Assembly (NCBI GenBank): GCA_030737875.1
Contig: CM060918.1
Coordinates: forward strand, 882,736,403-882,800,402
Direction of reading: 5' to 3'
DNA from: Allium sativum
Lineage: Eukaryota > Streptophyta > Magnoliopsida > Asparagales > Amaryllidaceae
DNA: 64,000 bases
Shown here: in pieces, positions 48,473 to 61,417 of the stretch
How positions within the stretch are numbered: the stretch's first letter is position 1
How the letters are laid out: every line of letters begins with the position of its first letter
Notes under the pieces: model-generated
The model's database searches: none
What the model saw: the letters and a program-made list of their open reading frames with translations, nothing else
What the model was told of the DNA's origin: nothing
Translations under genes and position numbers: made by a program

Positions 48473-48607
48473 GATGAGCGCCGCCGCGCCTCAGGCGGGC
48501 CACCCCGTCGCCCCTCCAGCCTCCTCGCTCCCCTCTCCTCTTCAATCGACAGCCGCACCCCAAGTCGCGCCACCACATCCCCGAGCCCTCCTCCTATCGC
48601 ACCCCTA
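48473..48607 (+). other. Short GC-rich frame after the C-run (C2 5' LTR)
   Basis: ATG at 48474 opens 44 codons rich in Ala, Pro and Ser (MSAAAPQAGHPVAPP...) ending before CCCCCGC. Not present in C1, where the ATG is followed by an early stop, so probably not a conserved peptide. Confidence 0.2.
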
Positions 48608-48744
48608 AACCCCCGCTTCCGCCCCAATGCCGCTCCTTCCGGCGAACTCCCCCACGACCGCGGACCCCCTCAGCCAATCGACCGACGCCACAAAACCCAA
48701 CGCCCCCCCCCCCCCCATTCTCTCCTTTGACACCAAAAATCACA

Positions 48745-48750
48745 GTAAGT
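48745..48750 (+). other. Putative 5' splice donor (C2 5' LTR)
   Basis: CACA followed by GTAAGT after the GC-rich segment. C1 has GTGAGT at 42472 and the 3' LTR has GTAAGT at 56240. Candidate acceptors are TTTTTCTAG at 49671-49679 and GGTTTTGCAG ending at 53590. Confidence 0.35.
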
Positions 48751-49363
48751 TTTTGATTTTATTTTTATTTATAAAATCAGTTTTTTTTTATACATGAATT
48801 AGCATTTATAAGGTCTGAAAATATAGTATATATAAAGATTTAATTTTTTTAGATTGAAAAGATTATATTTTTATTTTTATAAAAATATGATTTTTATATA
48901 AGGAAGAGGTAGAATAGATTTTTATTCAATTAAAAATATGATTTTTATATTTTTAAAGTATTAAAAATATAGTCTTTACTATATAGATGATGTAAAAATA
49001 TGATTTTTATATTTTTAAAGTATTAAAAATATAATTTTTACATGATAGGAATAGTAAAATAGCATCTTTATATGTGTAGAAAAATAAAAATGTGATTTTT
49101 ATAATGAAATATTGGAAAAGGCGAAATCTTTCTATTTGGAAAGGGTGAGATTTTTAACATTAGAGAGAAGTGATTTTCTACATGTTTAAAGACGAGATTT
49201 TTATCTGGTTAAAGGCAAGATTTGATTTTGATTTGTTATTAAGATGTTTTTAAAATAAAAATATAATTTTTATACTAGTGGTACATTAAAAATATAATCT
49301 TTATTTTTATAAAGGCGAAATCCATATTTTTGAAAATATAATTTTTATCTATATAACATCGTA

Positions 49364-49567
49364 GTAAAAATTCGATTTTTATATATTGAATAGCGAAGTA
49401 AAAATTCGATTTTTATATATTGAATAGCAAAGTAAAAATTCGATTTTTATATATTGAATAGCAAAGTAAAAATTCGATTTTTATATATTGAATAGCAAAG
49501 TAAAAATTCGATTTTTATATATGGAATAACGAAGTAAAAATTCGATTTTTACATATGTAGTGGCTAC
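49364..49567 (+). repeat. 34-bp tandem array (C2 5' LTR)
   Basis: Six units starting at 49364, 49398, 49432, 49466, 49500 and 49534. Each contains the palindrome AAAAATTCGATTTTT. Confidence 0.9.
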
Positions 49568-50429
49568 AGCAACGAAGATGACAAAGATGCGATAACGACG
49601 AAGATTTCTATCAAAGAAGAGTCAAGATGATTGGATAGCTATCTGTGAGAATTTCTCACCTTTTAATCTCTTTTTCTAGTTATATATATATACTAGGATG
49701 CAGACGGTGCTTAGTAGCACCCGACACAATTGTCCACAGACCATGGACTTGTTTGTTTGGTTGCATAAATTTGTTAGATGATTTGATTGAAATTGAATTG
49801 TTTGGTGAAATGAAATTGATTTGATTGATGTGTGAATGGCGTGGGCCTTCACTAGACCGGGGATAAGGCTAGGCCTCGTCCCGTTTCTAGTATCGTGTCG
49901 TTATGCCGCCGAAATTTTCTAAAATATGTTAGAAAAATAAAAATATCATTTTTATTTTGTAAATGAACTGAATAAAAATTCATGTGTTAAAATAAAATGT
50001 TTTATCGTTAAAAATATAATTTTTAACGTGAACGAGAATAAAATAAAATATTCATTTACAAACCGGACGGTTTGTTTATGTACACCTATTTGAAGGACAT
50101 TGATTGGGTCGATAAATTTTACACATCGCCCAACTGCACAACTAAAATCTGTGTTTGTTGATTTGAAACCCCACATGGGTGTTGGGATGAAATATGAAGT
50201 TCACTCATCCTGATTGATTAAATATGTCGATCGATTGATTGATAGGCTGTTATAAGCGTTAGATATATATAGTTGATGCTTATACAGTGTAGTGCACTTT
50301 GGTTGATGGTTGATTATTTCTCAATGCTATTATATACATGTGTTGTATGAAAATCCATATAATTAACATTATATGGTGATTGATTGGGCCTCATTCCAAT
50401 TTAGAAGATAAAGAAAATTATAAAATAAA

Positions 50430-50645
50430 GGTTCATGTGTTGACTGTACTCATCCGTTGAGATTAGTCATGTGTTGAACGAAATATTTTAACAATAAAAT
50501 TTATATCTTTATCACTATAAAATAAAGGTTCATGTGTTGACTGTACTCATCCGTTGAGATTAGTCATGTGTTGAACGAAATAATTTAACAAAAATAGTCA
50601 CACATGGACAGTACTCATTCGTTGAGATTAGTCGTGTGTTGACAA
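50430..50645 (+). repeat. Repeated GTTGAGATTAGTC segment (C2 5' LTR)
   Basis: Three copies of a segment around TGTACTCATCCGTTGAGA...TTAGTCATGTGTTGA, the first two about 85 bp apart. C1 has two, near 43995 and 44265. Confidence 0.7.
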
Positions 50646-53600
50646 AAATAAATATTCATTTGTTGAATAGAATACTTGAAAATAGAAATATATGAAGCCG
50701 TGTTGATTAGATTGACGCCATTTTGACGTGAACGATATTTGTATCGATTTTATTCATTTTAAAATGAATATTGAAAAGTGATTTCGAAATGAATTGAAGA
50801 TAAAGTGATTTCGAAATAAATTGAATATAAAGTGATTTCGAAATAAATTGAATATAAAGTGATTTCGAAATGAATTGAATATAAAACGATTTCGAAGTGA
50901 ATTAAATATAAAGCGATTTTCAATTGCATATATAAGGATTTTGAGTTGAATAGAAAACGAATTTGATTTCAATTGAATATATAACGAAATAGAATCGAAT
51001 AGAAAACCACTTTGAATTGAATTGAATTGAAATGAATTCAAATTGAATTGAAATTTGAATTGAATAGAAATGAATTTTAAAACGAATTTATAAAGAAGGA
51101 TTCAATTTTGCTTTGGATTGAAATGGAAGTTGAAATGTTTTTTTTTGAAACGAATTCAAAACTATTTATAAAATTCGTTTTAAATAGAAATCGACGAAAT
51201 ATATATTATATATATATAATATAATGGCCTGAATAGAACGCGCCGCGCCGTGGTAGTTCGTGAATTTCGACCATTTATTTCAAACGGATATTACGGGAGA
51301 TCCGACCGTCGGATTCTCCTAAAACCGGAACCGTTGGGTTCGTATCGAAAAGAGCTTTCTATTGAATATTAGAAATTCAAAATCTAACGGTTGGATTTGG
51401 AGTTACGTCCAAATCAAATTTGAAAAAGGTCGTTGTAAGTGCAGTTCGATGGCCATTGTTGGAAATCGATTGTACGGGCCTTAATAAAATTATTAAAAAT
51501 ATCAATAATTTGTGTAAAATCATAAGAAATGATTTGAGAAAAATTGGGGTGAAAAACTCCATATTAGAAATGATAAAAATGGATTTTTATCGAAATGAAC
51601 TAGTTTTGAACTAAATTTAAAACCCAATTATTTTTAAATAAATAAATTAGATTTAAAAAGGGGTTTTAAATAATCGGAATTTCTAATATATTTGATTGGA
51701 TTTGAAATGGGTTTATCGTGAACGGTGTTTTAAATAACACTAGTTATTTAACCCGATGATAAATAAAATGTGATTTGGGTTTGTCGTTAACTATGTTTTA
51801 AATAACACCTAGTTCTTTAACCCAGTAAAAGGAGTTTTAACGAATCTGCAATTAGATTGAAATGTAAATTTGTAATCTAAATTATCAAATTTAGAAAATG
51901 AGCGAGAATGGAGTGTCGCCAGTTTTGCTCCAAAGCGATAGTTGAATCTTTAATTAGATTTGAACGTATAATGGTAATTAATTTTACCGATAACACCATA
52001 GTATTAGATATGGAGTATTACCAGTTTTGCTTCATGGGATGAATAGGTTGGGATTGGGAAATAAAATAAATAATTACTTCGGTGTGGTTCGCTAATCTCG
52101 ACTAGTTTAGAAAACCATAATTTGGTTTGAAATGACATCCAAAGGAAGATCAAAGAATAAATTTTAAAGAATTTATCTTGGATAAAATTAATGGGAACCT
52201 TTCCCGGAGAATATGAATTGGAATGAGGCGTATGTTGTGTTCTTATTACATTTGTTTTAATATACGCGGGTTGTTCGGAAAGTCCGGGTTTATACCCATT
52301 CTGAATAACCGATTCGACGATATGTCGAAGATGAAGACGGTGGTTGAAGACCGGAAGTCTTCACATCGTTTGGATAACTACTGACGATCCTGATTGGACA
52401 GTACACCCAAGAGGATGGAAATAGTTGGTGGTCGTCCAGACGTACCTGGAGATGGATGGATATGCGAGGAAAGTGCCTCCGGTTTCGTTCAGACCCAGAA
52501 CGGACTTGTAAATGGATTGTGTGTCTGACACTGGATTTTATTCTGTGTTGATTGATTTCTATTAAATATACATCTGTTTGGCGGCGGTGAATTTATTCTT
52601 TTGCTTAACGCCCTTCTCTGAGACGTACGAGCTCAGAGGTTGTATATCGATGGACATCAGTCGCATGGCATGAATTGCCTGTGTGGCACGCTAAGATGCA
52701 ATGATCAAGGCTTTTGTTGAAAAGCAGAGTCTTGTGGTTGATGATCAAAGCACGGCCTACGTGGCAGCTTTGTGTAAAACGTGAATTCGCGAGCCTCACA
52801 CCTCGGTATGAGTTAAAAACAGGATACGGACTACAGGGAGAGCACGACGTTTCTTTCTAGCTTTGGTGGTGTCAGTGACTTACCAGCCCTGACATATATA
52901 TACTTTTCACCTTTGTGGTTGTTGGATGAGGCGCCTCGATTATAGGTCTGTAAGGACCGGGAAACGTGTGTTCAGGCATAATTAATCCTCTAACGTAAGT
53001 GAGGACCGGCCCTGAAGCATCCAGGGGTTGCCCAGAGTGCGTAGCCCTGGACATTTGCTAGAGTGTCTCGAACGCGGAGAGGAGCTTGCCCCTTGCCTCG
53101 ACTCATGACGGAATCCAATTTCCAATACGTGTATTTCGGCTTTATTTGTAGAGCCTAGTATGGCGACATAGTGGGATGGGGCACTCATGCCGTCTATGAT
53201 TTATATTTATGATTGAAATTGTTTTGACACTATACACTTATTATAGTATCAAATGATTTGTTTTAAACGTACCAAGCATGTTTGGTTTTTATAAGGTAAA
53301 ACCCTATCCTCCGGCTTGCGTTGCATTGTGTGATGGGACCTGGGTCTTATAATAGCTTCATTTTTCGAAAAAGCATTGCGTTGTTTATTCTATGCACGGT
53401 ATTCTTGGGAGGAAACCCGTTCCGTGTTATACGGCGTGGTCCCTTGAATTACTATCTTTTAAAGTAAAGCTTTAAATAACTGTTTTAGTTCTCACACCAG
53501 TCACACGACTGACCTGGAGTTTATTGTTTTAACCTAAACTCTGGGTGCCCCTATTTTCCGCACGGGCAGCTAGTAGTTTTGGTTTTGCAGATTTATATTC

Positions 53601-53905
53601 ACAGGATCCTGGTTTACAGCTGGAATGATATCCGGAAAGCTCTGTATCCGTATATCACCTTCAGTTGTGCTTTGTATTATTTTCCGCTGCTATGTAATTT
53701 ATTGTAATCTCTGATATTTATCGAATGTAATTTATTCATTTATACTCTGTATATTCTTGTATCTGATGGAATTGTTGTAATAACAATGAAATGTTCTTCG
53801 GTTTGTGTTCTGATTTGCCCTGTTCTCAAATGATCAGGGGTTTCGAACGATCTAGATCGGTTTAACGACTGATTCAGATCGAGCGAAATTCCAGGCCGTC
53901 ACATT

Positions 53906-53917
53906 TGGTATCAGAGC
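53906..53917 (+). other. Primer-binding site of element C2
   Basis: TGGTATCAGAGC two bases after the 5' LTR. Confidence 0.92.
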
Positions 53918-54927
53918 TGTGGTTTACAGAGCTCGAGAACAAGACACATTAGAATCATACGAAAGAATTCATCAGATATTGGATTAGTAATATCCAATTA
54001 GAATGACTCGTTAGAGATACGATCAGTAGTATCCTAGAACGAGTGTGAAGAGTATATTTTTCAAAAGAAAACAGTTTTGTTTTGAAAATTTAAACCATTT
54101 TATACGTATTTGAGTATTTATTTATTTTGAATATGGACAATCTAGTATATAAATGTTTTGCATATACGCGTCATGAATGTATATTCGAAGTTTTAATATA
54201 TTAGATAGATATAGAATCACACTCTAGTCGCACGGACCTGATTCTGATGATTGACGCGTCATCATTAGTAATTATTTTCGTGTTTCGAAGGTGTGCTTCC
54301 GATATGTTTCCATCGACTGGTGTGAGAACCAAAACTAATATAGTTAGAACACATTGTTGTGAATTGGCAATAAAAACATGATTTTCTGTATATGTATCAA
54401 AATTATGAATTTGAAACTCTAATTCACTAATTGATTGATGTTTGTGTTGTTTGTTTATTTGTTTGACAATTTTGAACCATTAAGCCCAATTGAATCAAAT
54501 ATTGAATTGTATTGAAATTGGTCGCATTTGCTTGCATATACATATACTTACATTGAACAGGTCATAGCAAGGAGGCTAGAGCAGAGAATAAAATTTGTTT
54601 GCCCGACAAATAGGTACATGTTTACTACATAATTTACTGTTTTGTTTGGGTGATGCTGATTTTATGAGCCTATTGGCTAGCCGCTTGGCTTTTTCTTTTT
54701 CTTTTTGAGATCAGAAGGCCTGTATGGCAATTTCGGGATTTTCCCGTGGCTCCCGGTGCAGGGGAGGTTATGGCGAAATTTTTCGAAAATTTAGGGTGTT
54801 AGCCAAATTTTTGAAAATTTGAAAATTCTAAGAAACTGAAAAGTTGGAGAATGGAAGCCAGATCGAACGTAGAGTTGATTAATCAAACCACTTTCGACTT
54901 TGTTCCTTTTCGGGGACGAAAAGTTTT
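53918..54927 (+). other. Noncoding internal domain of element C2
   Basis: About 1.0 kb with no gag, protease, RT, RNase H or integrase remnant and only a 67-codon frame spanning into the 3' LTR. TTCGGGGACGAAA sits at 54909-54921. Contains the hairpin at 54244-54268. Confidence 0.88.
54244..54268 (+). other. Hairpin in the internal domain of C2
   Basis: CTGATGA pairs with TCATTAG (one G.T), around TGACGCGTCA, itself a palindrome. Counterpart of the E hairpin at 39175-39199. Confidence 0.5.
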
Positions 54928-54940
54928 AAGTGGGGGAGAT
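54928..54940 (+). other. Polypurine tract of element C2
   Basis: AAGTGGGGGAGAT directly before the 3' LTR, nearly the sequence used by A and B. Confidence 0.88.
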
Positions 54941-55913
54941 TGTAATAACCCGGAAATTCTGAACCAGTTTAAAATTTTTATTTTGGCAATTTTGACGAAT
55001 TTTGAACATTTAAAATGGATTATTTTAAATAATATCGACGAAAATTTATTTTGAATATATTTAGAACGTATACATTTATACGCGTCGTCGTTAGAATATA
55101 AATAATTATATATAATTATAAAAAGGAATTGAAAATGGCGCGGCAGTTCGATAATTCGATTTCAAACTTCAATTGAATGTACCGGGTGCAAAACAATCCG
55201 GATTTTAGTGAAACCAAAAATAATAGGATCTATAAGAAAATATCTTTCCAACGAATCTGAAAAATCGAAATTTCATAGCGGGAATCAAAAGTTATGCCCA
55301 GTTGAAAATTCTGAATAGTCGCTATGGAATTCAGGCCCTTAAAAATGGAAATTTTGCAAACGACCTCGGATTTCGACGAAACCACTTTTGTTGGGTCCGT
55401 GATGTTAAATTATTGCTAGGTTTCAAATTTCATAATTTTTCGAATCAATATGTGAGCGTGGCAAAGGAAAACGCGTTTGACCAGTTTCAGTTGATTTTAA
55501 TCGACTGGAAAATGGCCATTTTTCTAACGGTCTCAGAATTCGACGAAACTAGTTTTGTTAGGACCGTATTGTCAATACGAAGCTAGAAAATATTTTTCTG
55601 GAATTTTTCTAGTTAGTATGTGACCCCGGTAATTTGAAATGTACGTATAAAATTCAATATAGTGATTTAAATGTAAATTCAACGGAAACTAATCAAAACG
55701 ATCAAATCAGCTTGCGATACATATCCCATTGTGTTCGGAATGGGGGTAAAACGCTACGGACGACAGGCGGTGTGCCTCGTTTAGAGGTCGTATGTAAAAG
55801 TCAATTTTTTTGCAAAATAAAAAAATAAAAAACCCCTCTTCCCTTATACGCTGCCCCCCCCTCTTTTCTTTCAAAACTAAAAACAAAATAAAAAAAAGGA
55901 GAAAGAGGCGGAC

Positions 55914-55977
55914 GGGGGGGGGGGGGGGGGGGAACTCGTCGCCCCACCCCCCCCCCCCCCCCCACCCCCCCTCCCCG
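55914..55977 (+). other. Expanded G-run/C-run tract, C2 3' LTR
   Basis: Nineteen G (55914-55932), AACTCGTCG, then an interrupted C-run of about 35 bases. The 5' LTR has 7 G and 20 C, C1 has 6 and 6. Confidence 0.55.
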
Positions 55978-56861
55978 ATGAGCGCCGCCGCGCCTCAGGC
56001 GGGCCACCCCGTCGCCCCTCCAGCCTCCTCGCTCCCCTCTCCTCTTCAATCGACAGCCGCACCCCAAGTCGCGCCACCACATCCCCGAGCACTCCTCCTA
56101 TCGCACCCCTAAACCCCCGCTTCCACCCCAACGCCGCTCCTTCCGGTGAACTCCCCCACGACCGCGGACCCCTCAGCCAATCGACCGACGCCACAAAACC
56201 CAGCGCCCCCCTTGCTCTCCTTTGACACCAAAAATCACAGTAAGTTTTTGATTTTATTTTTATTTATAAAATCAGTTTTTTTTTTTTATACATGAATTAG
56301 CATTTATAAGGTCTGAAAATATAGTATATATAAAGATTTAATTTTTTTAGATTGAAAAGATTATATTTTTATTTTTATAAAAATATGATTTTTATATAAG
56401 GAAGAGGTAGAATAGATTTTTATTCAATTAAAAATATGATTTTTATATTTTTAAAGTATTAAAAATATAGTCTTTACTATATAGATGATGTAAAAATATG
56501 ATTTTTATATTTTTAAAGTATTAAAAATATAATTTTTACATGATAGGAATATTAAAATAGCATCTTTATATGTGTAGAAAAATAAAAATGTGATTTTTAT
56601 AATGATATATTGGAAAAGGCGAAATCTTTCTATTTGGAAAGGGTGAGATTTTTAACATTAGAGAGAAGTGATTTTCTACATGTTTAAAGACGAGATTTTT
56701 ATCTGGTTAAAGGCAAGATTTGATTTTGATTTGTTATTAAGATGTTTTTAAAATAAAAATATAATTTTTATACTAGTGGTACATTAAAAATATAATCTTT
56801 ATTTTTATAAAGGCGAAATCCATATTTTTGAAAATATAATTTTTATCTATATAACATCGTA

Positions 56862-57065
56862 GTAAAAATTCGATTTTTATATATTGAATAGCGAAGTAAA
56901 AATTCGATTTTTATATATTGAATAGCAAAGTAAAAATTCGATTTTTATATATTGAATAGCAAAGTAAAAATTCGATTTCTATATATTGAATAGCAAAGTA
57001 AAAATTCGATTTTTATATATGGAATAACGAAGTAAAAATTCGATTTTTACATATGTAGTGGCTAC
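56862..57065 (+). repeat. 34-bp tandem array (C2 3' LTR)
   Basis: Six units starting at 56862, 56896, 56930, 56964, 56998 and 57032, matching the 5' LTR array in copy number. Confidence 0.9.
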
Positions 57066-60000
57066 AGCAACGAAGATGACAAAGATGCGATAACGACGAA
57101 GATTTCTATCAAAGAAGAGTCAAGATGATTGGATAGCTATCTGTGAGAATTTCTCACCTTTTAATCTCTTTTTCTAGTTATATATATATATACTAGGACG
57201 TAGACGGTGCTTAGTAGCACCCGACACAATTGTCCACAGACCATGGACTTGTTTGTTTGGTTGCATAAATTAGTTAGATGATTTGATTGAAATTGAATTG
57301 TTTGGTGAAATGAAATTGATTTGATTGATGTGTGAATGGCGTGGGCCTTCACTAGACCGGGGATAAGGCTAGGCCTCGTCCCGTTTCTAGTATCGTGCCG
57401 TTATGCCGCCGAAATTTTCTAAAATATGTTAGAAAAATAAAAATATCATTTTTATTTTGTAAATGAACTGAATAAAAATTCTTGTGTTAAAATAAAATGT
57501 TTTATCGTTAAAAATATAATTTTTAACGTGAACGAGAATAAAATAAAATATTCATTTACAAACCGGACGGTTTGTTTATGTACACCTATTTGAAGGACAT
57601 TGATTGGGTCGATAAATTTTACACATCGCCCAACTGCACAACTAAAATCTGTGTTTGTTGATTTGAAACCCCACACGGGTGTTGGGATGAAATATGAAGT
57701 TCACTCATCCTGATTGATTAAATATGTCGATCGATTGATTGACAGGCTGTTATAAGCGTTAGATATCTATAGTTGATGCTTATACAGTGTAGTGCACTTT
57801 GGTTGATGGTTGATTATTTCTCAATGCTATTATATACATGTGTTGTATGAAAATCCATATAATTAACATTATATGGTGATTGATTGGGCCTCATTCCAAT
57901 TTAGAAGATAAAGAAAATTATAAAATAAAGGTTCATGTGTTGACAGTACTCATCCGTTGAGATTAGTCATGTGTTGAACGAAATATTTTAACAATAAAAT
58001 TTATATCTTTATCACTATAAAATAAAGGTTCATGTGTTGACTGTACTCATCCGTTGAGATTAGTCATGTGTTGAACGAAATAATTTAACAAAAATAGTCA
58101 CACATGGACAGTACTCATTCGTTGAGATTAGTCGTGTGTTGACAAAAATAAATATTCATTTGTTGAATAGAATATTTGAAAATAGAAATATATGAAGCCG
58201 TGTTGATTAGATTGACGCCATTTTGACGTGAACGATATTTATATCGATTTTATTCATTTTAAAATGAATATTGAAAAGTGATTTCGTAATGAATTGAAGA
58301 TAAAGTGATTTCGAAATAAATTGAATATAAAGTGATTTCGAAATAAATTGAATATAAAGTGATTTCGAAATGAATTGAATATAAAGCGATTTCGAAGTGA
58401 ATTAAATATAAAGCGATTTTCAATTGCATATATAAGGATTTTGAATTGAATAGAAAACGAATTTGATTTCAATTGAATATATAACGAAATTGAATCGAAT
58501 AGAAAACCACTTTGAATTGAATTGAATTGAAATGAATTCAAATTGAATTGAAATTTGAATTGAATAGAAATGAATTTTAAAACGAATTTATAAAGAAGGA
58601 TTCAATTTTGCTTTGGATTGAAATGGAAGTTGAAATGTTTTTTTTTGAAACGAATTCAAAACTATTTATAAAATTCGTTTTAAATAGAAATCGACGAAAT
58701 ATATATTATATATATTATATATATAATATAATGGCCTGAATAGAACGTGCCGCGCCGTGGCAGTTCGTGAATTTCGACCATTTATTTCAAATGGACATTA
58801 CGGGAGATCCGACCGTCGGATTCTCCTAACACCGGAACCGTTGGGTTCGTATCGAAAAGAGCTTTCTAACGAATATTAGAAATTCAAAATATAACGGTTG
58901 GATTTGGAGTTACGTCCAAATCAAATTTGAAAAAGGTCGTTGTAAGTGCAGTTCGATGGCCATTGTTGGAAATCGATTGTACGGGCCTTAATAAAATTAT
59001 TAAAAATATCAATAATTTGTGTAAAATCATAAGAAATGATTTGAGAAAAATTGGGGTGAAAAACTCCATATTAGAAAAGATAAAAATGGATTTTTATCGA
59101 AATGAACTAGTTTTGAACTAAATTTAAAACCCAATTATTTTTAAATAAATAAATTAGATTTAAAAAGGGGTTTTAAATAATCGGAATTTCTAATATATTT
59201 GATTGGATTTGAAATGGGTTTATCGTGAACGGTGTTTTAAATAACACTAGTTATTTAACCCGATGATAAATAAAATGTGATTTGGGTTTGTCGTTAACTA
59301 TGTTTTAAATAACACCTAGTTCTTTAACCCAGTAAAAGGAGTTTTAACGAATCTGCAATTAGATTGAAATGTAAAATTGTAATCTAAATTATCAAATTTA
59401 GAAAATGAGCGAGAATGGAGTGTCGCCAGTTTTGCTCCAAAGCGATAGTTAAATCTTTAATTAGATTTGAACGTATAATGGTAATTAATTTTACCGATAA
59501 CACCATAGTATTAGATATGGAGTATTACCAGTTTTGCTTCATGGGATGAATAGGTTGGGATTGGGAAATAAAATAAATAATTACTTCGGTGTGGTTCGCT
59601 AATCTCGACTAGTTTAGAAAACCATAATTTGGTTTGAAATGACATCCAAAGGAGGATCAAAGAATAAATTTTAAAGAATTTATCTTGCATAAAATTAATG
59701 GGAACCTTTCCCTGAGAATATGAATTGGAATGAGGCGTATGTTGTGTTCTTATAACATTTGTTTTAATATACGCGGGTTGTTCGGAAAGTCCGGGTTTAT
59801 ACCCATTCTGAATAACCGATTCGACGATATGTCGAAGATGAAGACGGTGGTTGAAGACCGGAAGTCTTCACATCGTTTGGATAACTACTGACGATCCTGA
59901 TTGGGCAGTACACCCAAGAGGATGGAAATAGTTGGTGGTCGTCCAGACGTACCTGGAGATGGATGGATATGCGAGGAAAGTGCCTCCGGTTTCGTTCAGA

Positions 60001-61412
60001 CCCAGAACGGACTTGTAAATGGATTGTGTGTCTGACACTGGATTTTATTCTATGTTGATTGATTTCTATTAAATATACATCTGTTTGGCGGCGGAGAATT
60101 TATTCTTTTGCTTAACGCCCTTCTCTGAGACGTACGAGCTCAGAGGTTGTATATCGATGGACATCAGTCGCATGGCATGAATTGCCTGTGTGGCACGCTA
60201 AGATGCAATGATCAAGGCTTTTGTTGAAAAGCAGAGTCTTGTGGTTGATGATCAAAGCACGGCCTACGTGGCAGCTTTGTGTATAACGTGAATTCGCGAG
60301 CCTCACACCTCGGTATGAGTTAAAAACGGGATACGGACTGCAGGGAGAGCACGACATTTCTTTCTAGCTTTGATGGTGTCAGTGACTTACCAGCCCTAAC
60401 ATATATATACTTTTCACCTTTGTGGTTGTTGGATGAGGCGCCTCGATTATAGGTCTGTAAGGACCGGGAAACGTGTGTTCAGGCATAATTAATCCTCTAA
60501 CGTAAGTGAGGACCGGCCCTGAAGCATCCAGGGGTTGCCCAGAGTGCGTAGCCCTGGGACATTTGCTAGAGTGTCTCGAACGCGGAGAGGAGCTTGGCCC
60601 TTGCCTCGACTCATGACGGAATCCAATTTCCAATACGTGTATTTCGGCTTTATTTGTAGAGCCTAGTATGGCGACATAGTGGGATGGGGCACTCATGCCG
60701 TCTATGATTTATATTTATGATTGAAATTGTTTTGACACTATACACTTATTATAGTATCAAATGATTTGTTTTAAACGTACCAAGCATGTTTGGCTGTTAT
60801 AAGGTAAAACCCTATCCTCCGGCTTGCGTTGCATTGTGTGATGGGACCTGGGTCTTATAATAGCTTCATTTTTCGAAAAAGCATTGCGTTGTTTATTCTA
60901 TGCACTGGTATTCTTGGGAGGAAACCCGTTTCGTGTTATACGGCGTGGTCCCTTGAATTACTATCTTTTAAAGTAAAGCTTTAAATAACTGTTTTAGTTC
61001 TCACACCAGTCACATGACTGACCTGGAGTTTATTGTTTTAACCTAAACTCTGGGTGCCCCTATTTTCCGCACGGGCAGCTAGTAGTTTTGGTTTTGCAGA
61101 TTTATATTCACAGGATCCTGGTTTATAGCTGGAATGATATCCGGAAAGCTCTGTATCCGTATATCACCTTCAGTTGTGCTTTGTATTATTTTCCGCTGCT
61201 ATGTAATTTATTGTAATCTCTGATATTTATCGAATGTAATTTATTCATTTATACTCCGTATATTCTTGTATCTGATGGATTTGTTGTAATAACAATGAAA
61301 TGTTCTTCGGTTTGTGTTCTGATTTGTTCTGTTCTCAAACGATCAGGGGTTTCGAACGATCTAGATCGGTTTAACGATTGATTCAGATCGAGCGAAATTC
61401 CAGGCCGTCACA

Positions 61413-61417
61413 GTTGA
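61413..61417. repeat. Target-site duplication of element C2, right copy
   Basis: GTTGA. Confidence 0.95.

Larger units (their letters stand above)
47464..53903 (+). mobile_element. Element C2, 5' LTR (6.44 kb)
   Basis: 6440 bp from TGTAATAACCCGG to GGCCGTCACA, nearly identical to 54941-61412 apart from scattered substitutions and homopolymer length changes, so recent. Landmarks: G-run/C-run 48436-48472, GTAAGT 48745, palindrome field 48800-49560 with a 34-bp array, inverted repeat 50059-50074, repeated GTTGAGATTAGTC motif 50430-50650, and near the end a block (CCTAAACTCTGGGTGCC) shared with family E. Confidence 0.95.
54941..61412 (+). mobile_element. Element C2, 3' LTR (6.47 kb)
   Basis: 6472 bp copy of 47464-53903. 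The extra length is mostly homopolymer expansion at 55914-55977. Followed by GTTGA. Confidence 0.95.

Noticed and set aside
49364..49567. Regular 34-bp repeats as a CRISPR array
   Set aside because: Units are contiguous with no unique spacers, and the setting is a plant LTR.
52605..53188. Minus-strand frames repeated at 60112-60696
   Set aside because: LTR of C2. The two copies differ by frame-changing single-base indels, so there is no selection for protein.
55801..56194. Gly/Arg-rich and Pro-rich frames on both strands around the C-run
   Set aside because: Created by the homopolymer runs. Frame and length change between the two LTRs of one element.
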